Positions 25,163 through 33,509 of a DNA stretch of 64,000 bases are shown here, piece after piece; position 1 is the first letter of the stretch, and every line of letters starts with the position of its first letter. A model generated the notes under the pieces. It searched no databases and was not told the DNA's origin. It saw only the letters and a list, made by a program, of their open reading frames with translations. This DNA comes from Tateyamaria omphalii (GTDB lineage Bacteria; Pseudomonadota; Alphaproteobacteria; Rhodobacterales; Rhodobacteraceae): contig NZ_JAHVHT010000006.1 of the NCBI RefSeq assembly GCF_019802125.1, positions 124,001-188,000 of the forward strand, in the 5' to 3' direction. A program made the translations under genes and the position numbers.

Positions 25163-26073
25163 TCCTGTGCGCGGGCGAAGCCCTCATCGACATGATCCCG
25201 AATGCGGACGGCGCCTATGTCCCCCATGTCGGCGGTGCTGTACTGAACACTGCCGTGGCGCTGGGGCGTCTGGGCGAGGATGTGGGCCTGATCACCGGCC
25301 TGTCGTCGGACCCATTCGGCGCGATGATTGCGGACCACATGACGTCCAGCAATGTTTCGACGGACCACGCCGTGCGCAGCAACCGCAACACGACGCTGGC
25401 CTTTGTCCACCTTGAAGATGGCAATGCGACCTACACGTTCTATGATGCGGAAACGGCGACACGGAATATCCAACCCGTTGATATTGCTTCTGTCCCCGCG
25501 GGGACAAGTGCGATGTTCTTCGGTGGCATATCGTTGTGCAACCCGCCCGTGGCGGACACGCTTCTGGACCTCGCCCTGTCCCAACCCGCCGACCGGCTGG
25601 TCATGGCGGACCCCAATATCAGGCCCGGCTTTGTCTCGGACCACGACGGCTACCGCGCCCGCCTGACCAAACTGATCGGGCGGGCCGACATTGTAAAACT
25701 GTCGGATGACGACATCGGCTGGCTCGTCCCCGATGGCGACCTGAATGCCAAGGCGCAAACCATCCTCGACCTCGGTCCCAAGATGCTGCTCCTCACCGAA
25801 GGGGGGGATGGCGCCACCGCCCACCTCGCCAACGGCACCAAGGTCCGCGTTGCAGCCGAAAAGGCGCAAGTGGTCGACACCGTCGGCGCGGGCGATACGT
25901 TCAACGCGGGCTGCCTCGCGGCTCTGCGCCGCGCAGGGTCACTGTCGCCCGCGGCCACCGAGACGTTGAACGAGGCGACGATCACCGACATGCTCACCCT
26001 CGCCGCCCGCGCCGCAGCCATCACCGTCTCGCGCGCAGGCGCCAACCCGCCATGGCAAAAAGAACTGGATTGA
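25159..26073 (+). CDS. PfkB family fructokinase
   Basis: A 304-residue ribokinase/PfkB carbohydrate kinase. The N-terminal GEALIDMIP and GGAVLNTAVALGRLG regions bind sugar, and DTVGAGDTFNAGCLAAL near residue 240 carries the catalytic Asp of GAGD. Its place after frcBCAK implies phosphorylation of imported fructose to fructose 6-phosphate (inference). It overlaps frcK by four bases (ATGA). Confidence 0.92.
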   Translation: MILCAGEALIDMIPNADGAYVPHVGGAVLNTAVALGRLGEDVGLITGLSSDPFGAMIADHMTSSNVSTDHAVRSNRNTTLAFVHLEDGNATYTFYDAETATRNIQPVDIASVPAGTSAMFFGGISLCNPPVADTLLDLALSQPADRLVMADPNIRPGFVSDHDGYRARLTKLIGRADIVKLSDDDIGWLVPDGDLNAKAQTILDLGPKMLLLTEGGDGATAHLANGTKVRVAAEKAQVVDTVGAGDTFNAGCLAALRRAGSLSPAATETLNEATITDMLTLAARAAAITVSRAGANPPWQKELD

Positions 26074-26077
26074 TCCG

Positions 26078-26743
26078 ATGAAACGATCCCGCGTGAACGA
26101 CATCCTCTCCAATGGCGCCGACTTCTTTGCCAAGCACGGCTGGACCGTTCCGCCCTTCGGCACGTGGAGCCCGGATGAGATGCGCAGCGACATGGCCGCG
26201 CATATCCGCGACCGGCGGCTCGGCTGGGACATCACCGACTACGGACAGGGCCGGTTTGACGACATGGGCCTGTTCCTCTTTACCATGCGCAACGGCGATC
26301 TGAGTGAGATGGGGCAGCAAGGCGCGATGCTTTATGCGGAGAAACTGATGATCTCGCGCCAGGACCAGCTATCTCCGATGCACCGCCACGTGCTGAAGAC
26401 CGAGGACATCATCAACCGCGGCGGTGCCACGCTGGTGCTCGAACTGTTCACCTGCAATGCAGAGGGACAGATCGACCGCAAGGCAGACGTGAATGTCCTG
26501 ACCGACGGCGTGCCAGTAACACTGCCCGCCGGTGGGCACCTGAAACTGCCCGTGGGTGCATCCGTAACACTCACCCCGACCACGTGGCATGCGTTCTGGG
26601 GCGAAGGCGGCGATTGCCTGATCCACGAGGTCTCGACGGTGAACGACGATCTGACCGACAACATCTTTGCCGAGCCAATCGGGCGCTTTTCAGATATCGA
26701 GGAAGACGTGGCGCCCACGTACCTGCTGGTCAGCGACTACTAG
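26078..26743 (+). CDS. D-lyxose/D-mannose isomerase family protein
   Basis: A 221-residue cupin of the D-lyxose isomerase family. The N terminus (MKRSRVNDILSNGADFFAKHG) and the SPMHRHVLKTEDIINRGG motif, which supplies metal-binding His residues, match that family. Known members isomerise D-lyxose to D-xylulose and D-mannose to D-fructose. In an operon with a mannose/fructose importer and a fructokinase, mannose to fructose is the likely job. It ends in a 14-bp overlap with the convergent indolepyruvate oxidoreductase gene. Confidence 0.88.
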   Translation: MKRSRVNDILSNGADFFAKHGWTVPPFGTWSPDEMRSDMAAHIRDRRLGWDITDYGQGRFDDMGLFLFTMRNGDLSEMGQQGAMLYAEKLMISRQDQLSPMHRHVLKTEDIINRGGATLVLELFTCNAEGQIDRKADVNVLTDGVPVTLPAGGHLKLPVGASVTLTPTTWHAFWGEGGDCLIHEVSTVNDDLTDNIFAEPIGRFSDIEEDVAPTYLLVSDY

Positions 26744-29700
26744 CCCGTTCCAGTGCGGCATCTGCTTCCGGCTTTAGCCGCGCAACCGCCTCAGCCTTCA
26801 CCGGACCATAACCGCGGAAGTCCAACGGCGCGGCAAGAAAAGCTGTGGCCGCTTCCGGGTCTGTGATTCCACCCGACAAGCGCTTCAACCCTCTGACGTA
26901 CCAGTCCACCAGCGCCCGCTCCTCGCGCCGCTCGGCCATGTAGCCGAACGGGTCCAACCAGGTGCCGCGCAGGCGCTTGCCCTTGGCAAGCAGGCGCATG
27001 GCACCTTGCATCCATGGCCCGAAGGCGCGCTTTGCAGGCCGGCCACGCGCATCCCTGCGCCATGACAAGACCGGCGGAGCAAGGTGATGATTGACCCTGA
27101 AGTCACCCTCGAATTGCTCGGAAAGGCGGTCATAAAACCCGGTCTGAGTATGCAGCCGCGCGACCTCGTACTCGTCCTTGTAAGCCATCAACTTGTAGAG
27201 CGCGCGGGCGGCGAGCCGTCGGTCGCCTTCGCTAAACGCACACGTATGCTCCAGCAATGTGTCGCGGTAAAGCGTAGCGTAAGCTTGGTCCTGATACTCA
27301 ACAAGCAAGCCGAAGCGATGCGCCATGATCTCATCCGCCGTCTCCGGCGTCTTCGCCTCTGCGACAGCGGCAAGAGCGTCAGGATCATGCGCCCAGATCC
27401 GCCCCAGATCAAAGGCGCGCGCGTTTTTCTCGACAGCCACGCCATTCAACGCAATTGCCTGTCTCAGCGCCGTTTCACTGACCGGCACCAGCCCCGTCTG
27501 CCATGCGGCGCCCAGCAGCATGACATTGGCAAAGACGCTGTCACCCAGATACCGCTCGGCCAACGCATTCGCGTCAACCGCCGAAAGGTTCTTTGCACCA
27601 ATCACCTCCGCAATGGCCGCTTCCCGGTCGTCAATGCGCAGGCTGGCGTCGCGGTTCAAGACAAGATCACCCGTGGGCATCTCGGCCCGGTTCAGCACCA
27701 TGCGCGTGTCCGCGTGGTAATGCGCAGACGCCTTGGGGGCCGAAGACACGACGATATCGCAGCCGATCACCGCGTCGGCGGCAGCCTCCTCTATCCGCAC
27801 TTGGTGGAGCGTATCCGGGGATTGCCCCAACCGAATGTAGCTCAGCACCGTTCCGAACTTCTGCGCAAAGCCGGTGAAGTCCAGCACCGATGCGCCGCGC
27901 CCTTCCAAATGCGCGGCCATGGTGATCAAAGCGCCTACGGTGATGACGCCTGTGCCGCCGACACCGGTGACGAGCAGATCATAGGGCGTTTCGAGGGTGG
28001 GAAGTTCAGGGTGGGGGAGGCACGCCCGTGCCGCGTCCACATCAAATGCCACCGGATCCGGCGCCTTGCGGACCGCCCCTTCGACAGTGACAAAGCTGGG
28101 GCAGAACCCCTTCAGACAGGACATATCGGCGTTGCAGGTCGATTGGTTGATCCGACGCTTGCGACCCAGCGGTGTGTCCAGCGGCTCCACGCTGAGGCAA
28201 TTGCTTTCAACCGAGCAGTCACCGCACCCCTCGCAGACCTCCGGGTTGATCACGGCAAAGGTTTTCACCGGCGGCAGGCTGCCCCGTTTCCGGCGCCGCC
28301 GCTTTTCCGTGGCGCAGGTCTGTTCGTAGATCAGAACGGTGACGCCCGGAATGTCGCGCAACTCGCGCTGCACCGCATCCAGATCGTCCCGATTATGAAA
28401 ACTGGTGCCGGGTGGAAAGCCAGCGCGGTCGAATTTGGCGACATCGTCTGACACCAGCGCAATCCGGTCCACCCCCTCGGCCCGGCTGGACCAGGCGATC
28501 GCCTCGACGCTCACCGGGCCATCGACGGGCTGCCCGCCCGTCATTGCAACCGCATCGTTATAAAGCACCTTGTATGTGATGTTCGTCCCCGCAGCGACAG
28601 ACTGCCGGATGGCGAGAGAACCGGAATGGTACCACGTCCCCTCGCCCAGATTCTGGAAGATGTGCTTGCCCCCGTTGAACTTGGAGGCCGCCACCCAGGG
28701 CACACCCTCGCCTCCCATCTGGGCATATCCACCGGTCTCGCGGTCCATCCAGGACGCCATCACGTGACAGCCAATGCCGGACGCAGCCTTTGACCCTTCC
28801 GGCAATTTGGTCGAGGTGTTGTGAGGGCAGCCCGAGCAGAAATAGGGCGTGCGCGTGGCCCCTGCGACATTCAACAGCTTCGGGGGTAACTGAAGCGCCC
28901 TGGCCCGCGCAGGCAAATCAAGATCGGGCACAAACGGATGCAACCGCTGGGCGACAAGCGGCGCCAGCAGCTTCGGACTCAGCTCCCCCGTCCACGGCAC
29001 CAGCGGCGCGCCGGTCTCGTCATGCTTGCCCACCATACGCTCTGGGATGTCGCGCGGCAGATCATAGAACGCCTCCTTGAACTGGCTTTCAATGATCCCC
29101 CGCTTTTCCTCGATCACCATGACCTCACGCTTGCTCCGCACAAAGGCCCGCGCGTCCCGCAGGGCCAGCGGCCAGACCATCCCAACCTTGTAGATGTCGA
29201 TGCCACGGGCACGGCACGTTGCCTCATCCAGACCCAGAAGGCGCAGCGCCTCCATCAGATCCAGATGCGCCTTGCCCGTGGTCACAAATCCAAAAGACGC
29301 GCCGTCGACGTCATAGACCCGCCGATCAATCGGGTTTGCCTCGGCAAAGGCCTGCACCGCGTCCAGCTTGTGTCCGATCCGCACCTCGATCTCGGGGCTG
29401 GGCAGGTCAGAAGGCCGAACATGCAACCCACCCTGCGGTGCCACATAGTCCGGCTGCACGAAAACAGGATCGGGCGGTACGATCACCGAGGCACCGCTCT
29501 CGACCGTTTCCGAGATTGCCTTGAATCCGGCCCAGCTCCCCGAAAACCGGCTGAGCGCGATGCCCCAAGCGCCGAAGCTGAGATATTCCGCGACCGAGGC
29601 CGGGTTCAGTGTCGGCATGAACCACGCCATGAAAGCGACGTCGGACTGGTGCGGCATCGACGACGACACGCAGCCATGATCATCCCCCGCCACCACCAGC

Positions 29701-30134
29701 ACACCACCCAACGGTGACGACCCATAGGCATTGCCATGTTTCAACGCATCGCCCGATCGGTCCACGCCCGGCCCCTTGCCGTACCACATGGAAAAGACAC
29801 CCTCGTGCGTGCAGTCCGGATCCAGCACCGCCTGCTGCGCCCCCAAAACGGCGGTCGCGCCAAGGTCTTCGTTCACCGCAGGCATGAAGGTGATGTCGGC
29901 CGCCGCTGTCCGCTCCCGCGCCCGCCACAGTTCCAGATCGAGCCCACCGAGTGGTGAGCCGCGATAGCCCGACACAAAGCCCGCCGTGTTGCGCCCCGCA
30001 GCACGGTCGCGCCGCGCCTGATCCAGCATGATGCGCACCAGCGCCTGCGTCCCAGTCAGAAACACACGCCCCTCGGTGCTGTCATAGCGGTCATTCAGGG
30101 CATAGGTGTCAAATCGGTGGCTTGGGTCGGACAT
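26730..30134 (-). CDS. Indolepyruvate ferredoxin oxidoreductase, fused alpha-beta
   Basis: A 1134-residue single-chain enzyme that oxidises aryl pyruvates to arylacetyl-CoA. The thiamine-binding half comes first, followed by CSGCPHN (about 433), two ferredoxin-type Cys clusters near 630 and 670 (CEGCGDC and CNADMSCLKGFC), then the gamma-type Rossmann segment VTGVGGTGVITVG near 720. AGGAGGT lies just ahead of the ATG. A divergent Lrp/AsnC regulator is adjacent, as common for amino acid catabolism. It probably handles keto acids from Trp, Phe or Tyr. Confidence 0.95.
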   Translation of the reverse strand: MSDPSHRFDTYALNDRYDSTEGRVFLTGTQALVRIMLDQARRDRAAGRNTAGFVSGYRGSPLGGLDLELWRARERTAAADITFMPAVNEDLGATAVLGAQQAVLDPDCTHEGVFSMWYGKGPGVDRSGDALKHGNAYGSSPLGGVLVVAGDDHGCVSSSMPHQSDVAFMAWFMPTLNPASVAEYLSFGAWGIALSRFSGSWAGFKAISETVESGASVIVPPDPVFVQPDYVAPQGGLHVRPSDLPSPEIEVRIGHKLDAVQAFAEANPIDRRVYDVDGASFGFVTTGKAHLDLMEALRLLGLDEATCRARGIDIYKVGMVWPLALRDARAFVRSKREVMVIEEKRGIIESQFKEAFYDLPRDIPERMVGKHDETGAPLVPWTGELSPKLLAPLVAQRLHPFVPDLDLPARARALQLPPKLLNVAGATRTPYFCSGCPHNTSTKLPEGSKAASGIGCHVMASWMDRETGGYAQMGGEGVPWVAASKFNGGKHIFQNLGEGTWYHSGSLAIRQSVAAGTNITYKVLYNDAVAMTGGQPVDGPVSVEAIAWSSRAEGVDRIALVSDDVAKFDRAGFPPGTSFHNRDDLDAVQRELRDIPGVTVLIYEQTCATEKRRRRKRGSLPPVKTFAVINPEVCEGCGDCSVESNCLSVEPLDTPLGRKRRINQSTCNADMSCLKGFCPSFVTVEGAVRKAPDPVAFDVDAARACLPHPELPTLETPYDLLVTGVGGTGVITVGALITMAAHLEGRGASVLDFTGFAQKFGTVLSYIRLGQSPDTLHQVRIEEAAADAVIGCDIVVSSAPKASAHYHADTRMVLNRAEMPTGDLVLNRDASLRIDDREAAIAEVIGAKNLSAVDANALAERYLGDSVFANVMLLGAAWQTGLVPVSETALRQAIALNGVAVEKNARAFDLGRIWAHDPDALAAVAEAKTPETADEIMAHRFGLLVEYQDQAYATLYRDTLLEHTCAFSEGDRRLAARALYKLMAYKDEYEVARLHTQTGFYDRLSEQFEGDFRVNHHLAPPVLSWRRDARGRPAKRAFGPWMQGAMRLLAKGKRLRGTWLDPFGYMAERREERALVDWYVRGLKRLSGGITDPEAATAFLAAPLDFRGYGPVKAEAVARLKPEADAALERASSR

Positions 30135-30256
30135 GGCTACCTCCTGCCTTCAATATGAGGGCTGGAGCGCGGTAAGAGATTTCAGTTTTACCGTTCAGCG
30201 GTCACATAATGAAACGCCCCGTCGCCAAATGGGCTAGTCTTGGTTAAATTACCCGC

Positions 30257-30715
30257 ATGAAGCTCGATCATCGCGACCACACCCTACTCAAGCACCTGCA
30301 AGCGGACAGCCGTATCTCCAACGCCGACCTTGCGGACGCGGCAGGCATGTCCCCCTCCGCCTGTTGGCGCCGGGTCAAGGCACTGGAAGAGGCGGGGATC
30401 ATCGACCGCTATGGCGCGATCCTGAACTCCAAGGCCACGGGCCTGCAGTTCCAGGCCATTGTCCATGTCCAACTCGCCCGCCATTCGGAGGATGACCTGA
30501 CCGCCTTTATCCGCGCCATCGAGACCCGGCGCGAGGTGGTGGAGTGCTACGCCACGACCGGGCAATCGGACTACCAGATGCGGGTGCTTTGCGCCGATCT
30601 CGACACCTACAACGCCTTTCTGGAAACCTTCCTCTTCCGCCTGCCTGCCGTGGCCAGCGCGCAAACCAACCTCGTGCTGCGCGAGATCAAGACAAACACC
30701 GGCATCGCGTTTTAA
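30257..30715 (+). CDS. Lrp/AsnC family transcriptional regulator
   Basis: A 152-residue feast/famine regulator with an N-terminal HTH (residues ~6-55; ISNADLADAAGMSPSACWRRVKALEEAG) and a C-terminal RAM domain that senses amino acids. It is divergent from the indolepyruvate oxidoreductase gene with 122 bp between them, so it probably controls it in response to aromatic or branched amino acids. Its stop overlaps the end of the convergent LysR gene by four bases. Confidence 0.92.
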   Translation: MKLDHRDHTLLKHLQADSRISNADLADAAGMSPSACWRRVKALEEAGIIDRYGAILNSKATGLQFQAIVHVQLARHSEDDLTAFIRAIETRREVVECYATTGQSDYQMRVLCADLDTYNAFLETFLFRLPAVASAQTNLVLREIKTNTGIAF

Positions 30716-31602
30716 CGCAGGCGACCACGCAGAAAGTCGATCACCGCCCGCACCTTGGTCGGCAGATAGGCACGGCTCGGGTACAAAAGCCACGCGCCGG
30801 TATCGAAGGTCGTCGCCGTCACCTCGTGCTGCGGAAACAGGTCCACCAGCGTGCCGCGTTCCAGATCACCATCTGTCATCCAGTCGGCCAGCAAAGCTGG
30901 CCCCAACCCCTCCCGCGCAGCCGCCCGCAACGCCAAAGCATTCGAGATCAGAAGCGGCCCATCGACCCCCACAACCGTCTCCACACCGCCCTGCCGGAAC
31001 CGCCACTCGGTGCGGTACTCCGGCAGCGTCATGCGCAGGCAATGACGGTCGGCCAAATCCTCGGGCACAGCAGGCGCACCGTGCGATTGCAGGTAGGATG
31101 GCGCGGCCACAACACGGTACCGCGTCGACATCAACCGGGCACTAATCAGATCACCCTTGGGCGCAGGGGCCAGACGGATCGCCAAATCGATCTGTCCCGC
31201 GACAAGGTCCACGGTCTGGTCACTCAACATCAGCTCCAGAACGATCTCTGGCAGCGCACTGCGCAAGGCCGCAAGCTGCGGCACCAGCACCTCCTGCCCA
31301 AAGGCGACGGAGGCTGTCAGCCGCACATGACCAGAAGGTTGTGTACTGATCTCGGCCGCCGCATCGCGCGCCAGATCCAGATCATCCAGCAGCGGCCCGA
31401 TCCGATCGAGGTAGAGCGCCCCCGCCTCCGTCAGCGTCAACTGCCGGGTGGAGCGCTGGAACAAGCGCAGACCCAACTGCGCCTCAACTCCCGCAACAGT
31501 CCGACTGACAGAACTGGGATCGACGTCCAGCACCCGCGCGACGGCGGCAAAGCTCTGATGCCGTGCAACAAGCTGAAGGGTACGAAGGGCAGCGGTGTCC
31601 AT
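30712..31602 (-). CDS. LysR family transcriptional regulator
   Basis: A 296-residue LysR regulator: HTH at residues ~3-60 (LQLVARHQSFAAVARVLDVDPSSVSRTV) and a periplasmic-binding-like effector domain. It is divergent from the YceI and SDR genes, with 99 bp between starts, and is their probable regulator. The effector is unknown. Confidence 0.92.
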   Translation of the reverse strand: MDTAALRTLQLVARHQSFAAVARVLDVDPSSVSRTVAGVEAQLGLRLFQRSTRQLTLTEAGALYLDRIGPLLDDLDLARDAAAEISTQPSGHVRLTASVAFGQEVLVPQLAALRSALPEIVLELMLSDQTVDLVAGQIDLAIRLAPAPKGDLISARLMSTRYRVVAAPSYLQSHGAPAVPEDLADRHCLRMTLPEYRTEWRFRQGGVETVVGVDGPLLISNALALRAAAREGLGPALLADWMTDGDLERGTLVDLFPQHEVTATTFDTGAWLLYPSRAYLPTKVRAVIDFLRGRLR

Positions 31603-31701
31603 TCATGCAATCTACGCATCAATCACATGTAAGCAATCCTGTTTTTTGCATTCGGCGCAGCGGCTAGGTCGGATTCACATTCACCCAGACCGGAGATTCC
31701 G

Positions 31702-32337
31702 ATGTACCGCACCTTGCCTCTCGCCGCCCTGCTCATGAGCACGCTGCCCGCCCATGCCGCCCCTACGGAATGGACACTCGACCTCGGCCACGCCCATATC
31801 GGTTGGGAAATCAATCACATGGGCCTCAGCCGCACCGTGGGCCGCTTCAACAGCTACGATGGCACTTTCCTCATCGACGAAGAAAACCCCGCGAACTCTC
31901 AAGTCACCTTCACCATCGACGCAGCCAGCATCGACAGCAATCACGCCGACCGCGATGCGCACCTGCGCCATGCCGACTATCTGGACGCTGACACCCACGG
32001 CCAGATCACCTTCACCTCGACCGACATCCTGATGCTGACGCCCACCTCCGGCAAGCTGACGGGCGATCTGACCATGCGCGGGCAAAGTGCCCCGGTAACA
32101 CTCGACTTCACCATGGTCCACGACCGCACCTATCCCGACTTCGTCCCGAACTATGACGAGGTGCGCGTCGTCGGGTTCGAAGCCACGGGCGAGATCCTGC
32201 GGCTCGATCACGGCATGGATTTCATCGCTTTCATCGACAGCCCCACGGGCCTCAGCGTCGATGTCGACCTCCACTTCGACCTGGTGCAATGCGCAGGCAC
32301 GCCTGACACAAACATCCCCTGCACCTGGGGGCGCTGA
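31702..32337 (+). CDS. YceI family periplasmic protein
   Basis: A 211-residue secreted protein with a signal peptide (cleavage near PAHA-A) and a YceI lipocalin-like barrel that in characterised members binds isoprenoid or other amphiphilic ligands. The GWEINHMGLSRTVGRF start of the barrel and GDLTMRGQSAPVTLDF near residue 130 are typical. Two Cys near the C terminus could form a disulfide. It is three bases ahead of an SDR gene and divergent from LysR. The physiological ligand is unknown. Confidence 0.9.
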   Translation: MYRTLPLAALLMSTLPAHAAPTEWTLDLGHAHIGWEINHMGLSRTVGRFNSYDGTFLIDEENPANSQVTFTIDAASIDSNHADRDAHLRHADYLDADTHGQITFTSTDILMLTPTSGKLTGDLTMRGQSAPVTLDFTMVHDRTYPDFVPNYDEVRVVGFEATGEILRLDHGMDFIAFIDSPTGLSVDVDLHFDLVQCAGTPDTNIPCTWGR

Positions 32338-32340
32338 GAC

Positions 32341-33081
32341 ATGGAGCATGTGAAAGGCAAGACCGTCGTTATAACCGGGGCCAGCAAGGGGATCGGGGCG
32401 GCCACCGCCCGGCACCTCGCCCACCACGGCGCGCATGTGGTGCTGGCGGCCCGGTCCGCCGCCGCTCTGGCCGCCCTCGCAGAAGAGACCAGAGGCACGG
32501 CCATTCCCTGCGACGTCAGCGACTACGACGCGGTGGAACGCATGATGGCGGCGGCGGGTGACATCGATGTGCTGATCAACAACGCGGGCCTGATCGATCC
32601 CATCGCACGGCTCACCGACAGCGATCCGGAGGCATGGGGCCGCGTAGTCGATGTCAATCTCAAGGGGGTCTATCACGGCCTCCGCGCCGCCCTGCCCGGC
32701 ATGATCGCCCGCGGCTCGGGCACGGTGATCAACATCTCTTCGGGCGCGGCCACCAGCGCGCTCGAAGGGTGGAGCCACTATTGCGCAACCAAGGCCGCCG
32801 TCCTCTCCCTCACCCGCGTCGCGGACAAGGAAGCGCGCAGCGCAGGCGTGCGCGTCATGGGCCTGTCCCCCGGCACGGTGGCGACCGACATGCAGCGCGA
32901 CATCGCCGCCTCCGGCATCAACCCGGTCAGCCAACTGCCGTGGGAGGCGCACATTCCCGCAGACTGGGTGGGACAGGCCATCGCGGTTCTGATGGGTCCC
33001 GAAGGCGACACTTGGCGCGGTCAGGACTTCTCGCTCAAAACTGAAGAAGGCCGCCAGATCGCAGGCCTGCCCCCGCTCTGA
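32341..33081 (+). CDS. Short-chain dehydrogenase/reductase (SDR)
   Basis: A 246-residue classical SDR: TGASKGIG cofactor motif at ~12-19, NNAG near 80, catalytic Ser in NISSG and the YCATK pair near 146-150. It is co-transcribed with yceI (3-bp gap). The substrate is unknown. Confidence 0.9.
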   Translation: MEHVKGKTVVITGASKGIGAATARHLAHHGAHVVLAARSAAALAALAEETRGTAIPCDVSDYDAVERMMAAAGDIDVLINNAGLIDPIARLTDSDPEAWGRVVDVNLKGVYHGLRAALPGMIARGSGTVINISSGAATSALEGWSHYCATKAAVLSLTRVADKEARSAGVRVMGLSPGTVATDMQRDIAASGINPVSQLPWEAHIPADWVGQAIAVLMGPEGDTWRGQDFSLKTEEGRQIAGLPPL

Positions 33082-33216
33082 CACCGCGAGAAAGCCCTTC
33101 AGCCCGGGCTCCGTCCATTCTCACCTCAACAAGCGTGCCGCAAAGCGGCGCGCGATGTCCGGCAGCGCACTGCACAGCGATGCGCGAGAGGGACACCGCC
33201 CGTTCAGCGGGCAAAT

Positions 33217-33229
33217 GCCCCACTGGGGC
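33217..33229 (+). terminator. Weak hairpin after the SDR gene
   Basis: GCCCC-ACT-GGGGC followed by CTTT, in the 428-bp gap between convergent genes. It is a weak candidate terminator for the yceI-SDR unit. The rest of 33082-33287 shows several short GC hairpins (for example GCCGC-AAA-GCGGC near 33137) and no gene. Confidence 0.35.
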
Positions 33230-33287
33230 CTTTGCTGATCCGCTTCACCGTTTGCCGCCACGCGGACCGGTTCGAATTCCCTGTTTC

Positions 33288-33482
33288 AAAAAAATCCCGG
33301 GGGAGTCGCCAAAGGCGACGGGGGCTGGCCCCCAAAACCATGTCGTCGCGCAGCGTCCTTCGGATCACCGCACGTTGCGTTAAGCAGCACCCAACCGCCC
33401 GATGGGGGTGCACAGGGGGTGTACGCATGGTGCACGGGGGGTGACACCCTGTTTTTGGCGTCAATCTCCATGAAAACAAGGT
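33288..33482 (-). repeat. 195-bp dispersed 3'-UTR repeat, copy 1
   Basis: Read on the minus strand it starts 27 nt after the stop of the glutamine-synthetase-like gene. A 148-bp core (33482 down to 33335) matches copy 2 (54972-55119) at 140 of 148 positions without gaps. It then has hairpin GGGGGC-CA-GCCCCC, hairpin GTCGCC-TTT-GGCGAC, and TCCCCCGGG followed by seven T. The core holds three 11-bp units (33403-33435). The ATG-led 61-codon frame in it is probably not a gene: the differences between copies inside it all change amino acids and no ribosome site precedes it. Confidence 0.85.
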
Positions 33483-33509
33483 TAACGAGGCCCCCGACTC
33501 ACCCCAACG

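Noticed and set aside
30135-30256. An imperfect GGTTAAATTACC palindrome as an Lrp site
   Set aside because: Only partial symmetry (8 of 12) and no second copy nearby; too weak to call.
31681-33084. A 467-codon minus-strand frame opposite yceI and the SDR gene
   Set aside because: It spans two clear plus-strand genes with signature motifs; the translation has no recognisable domain.
33286-33471. A 61-codon frame on the minus strand and its twin at 54983 on the plus strand, both starting MEIDAK, as a small conserved protein family
   Set aside because: They lie inside the dispersed repeat. No ribosome site precedes either ATG, the stop is not conserved, and the differences between the copies within the core frame all change amino acids, so there is no sign of coding selection.
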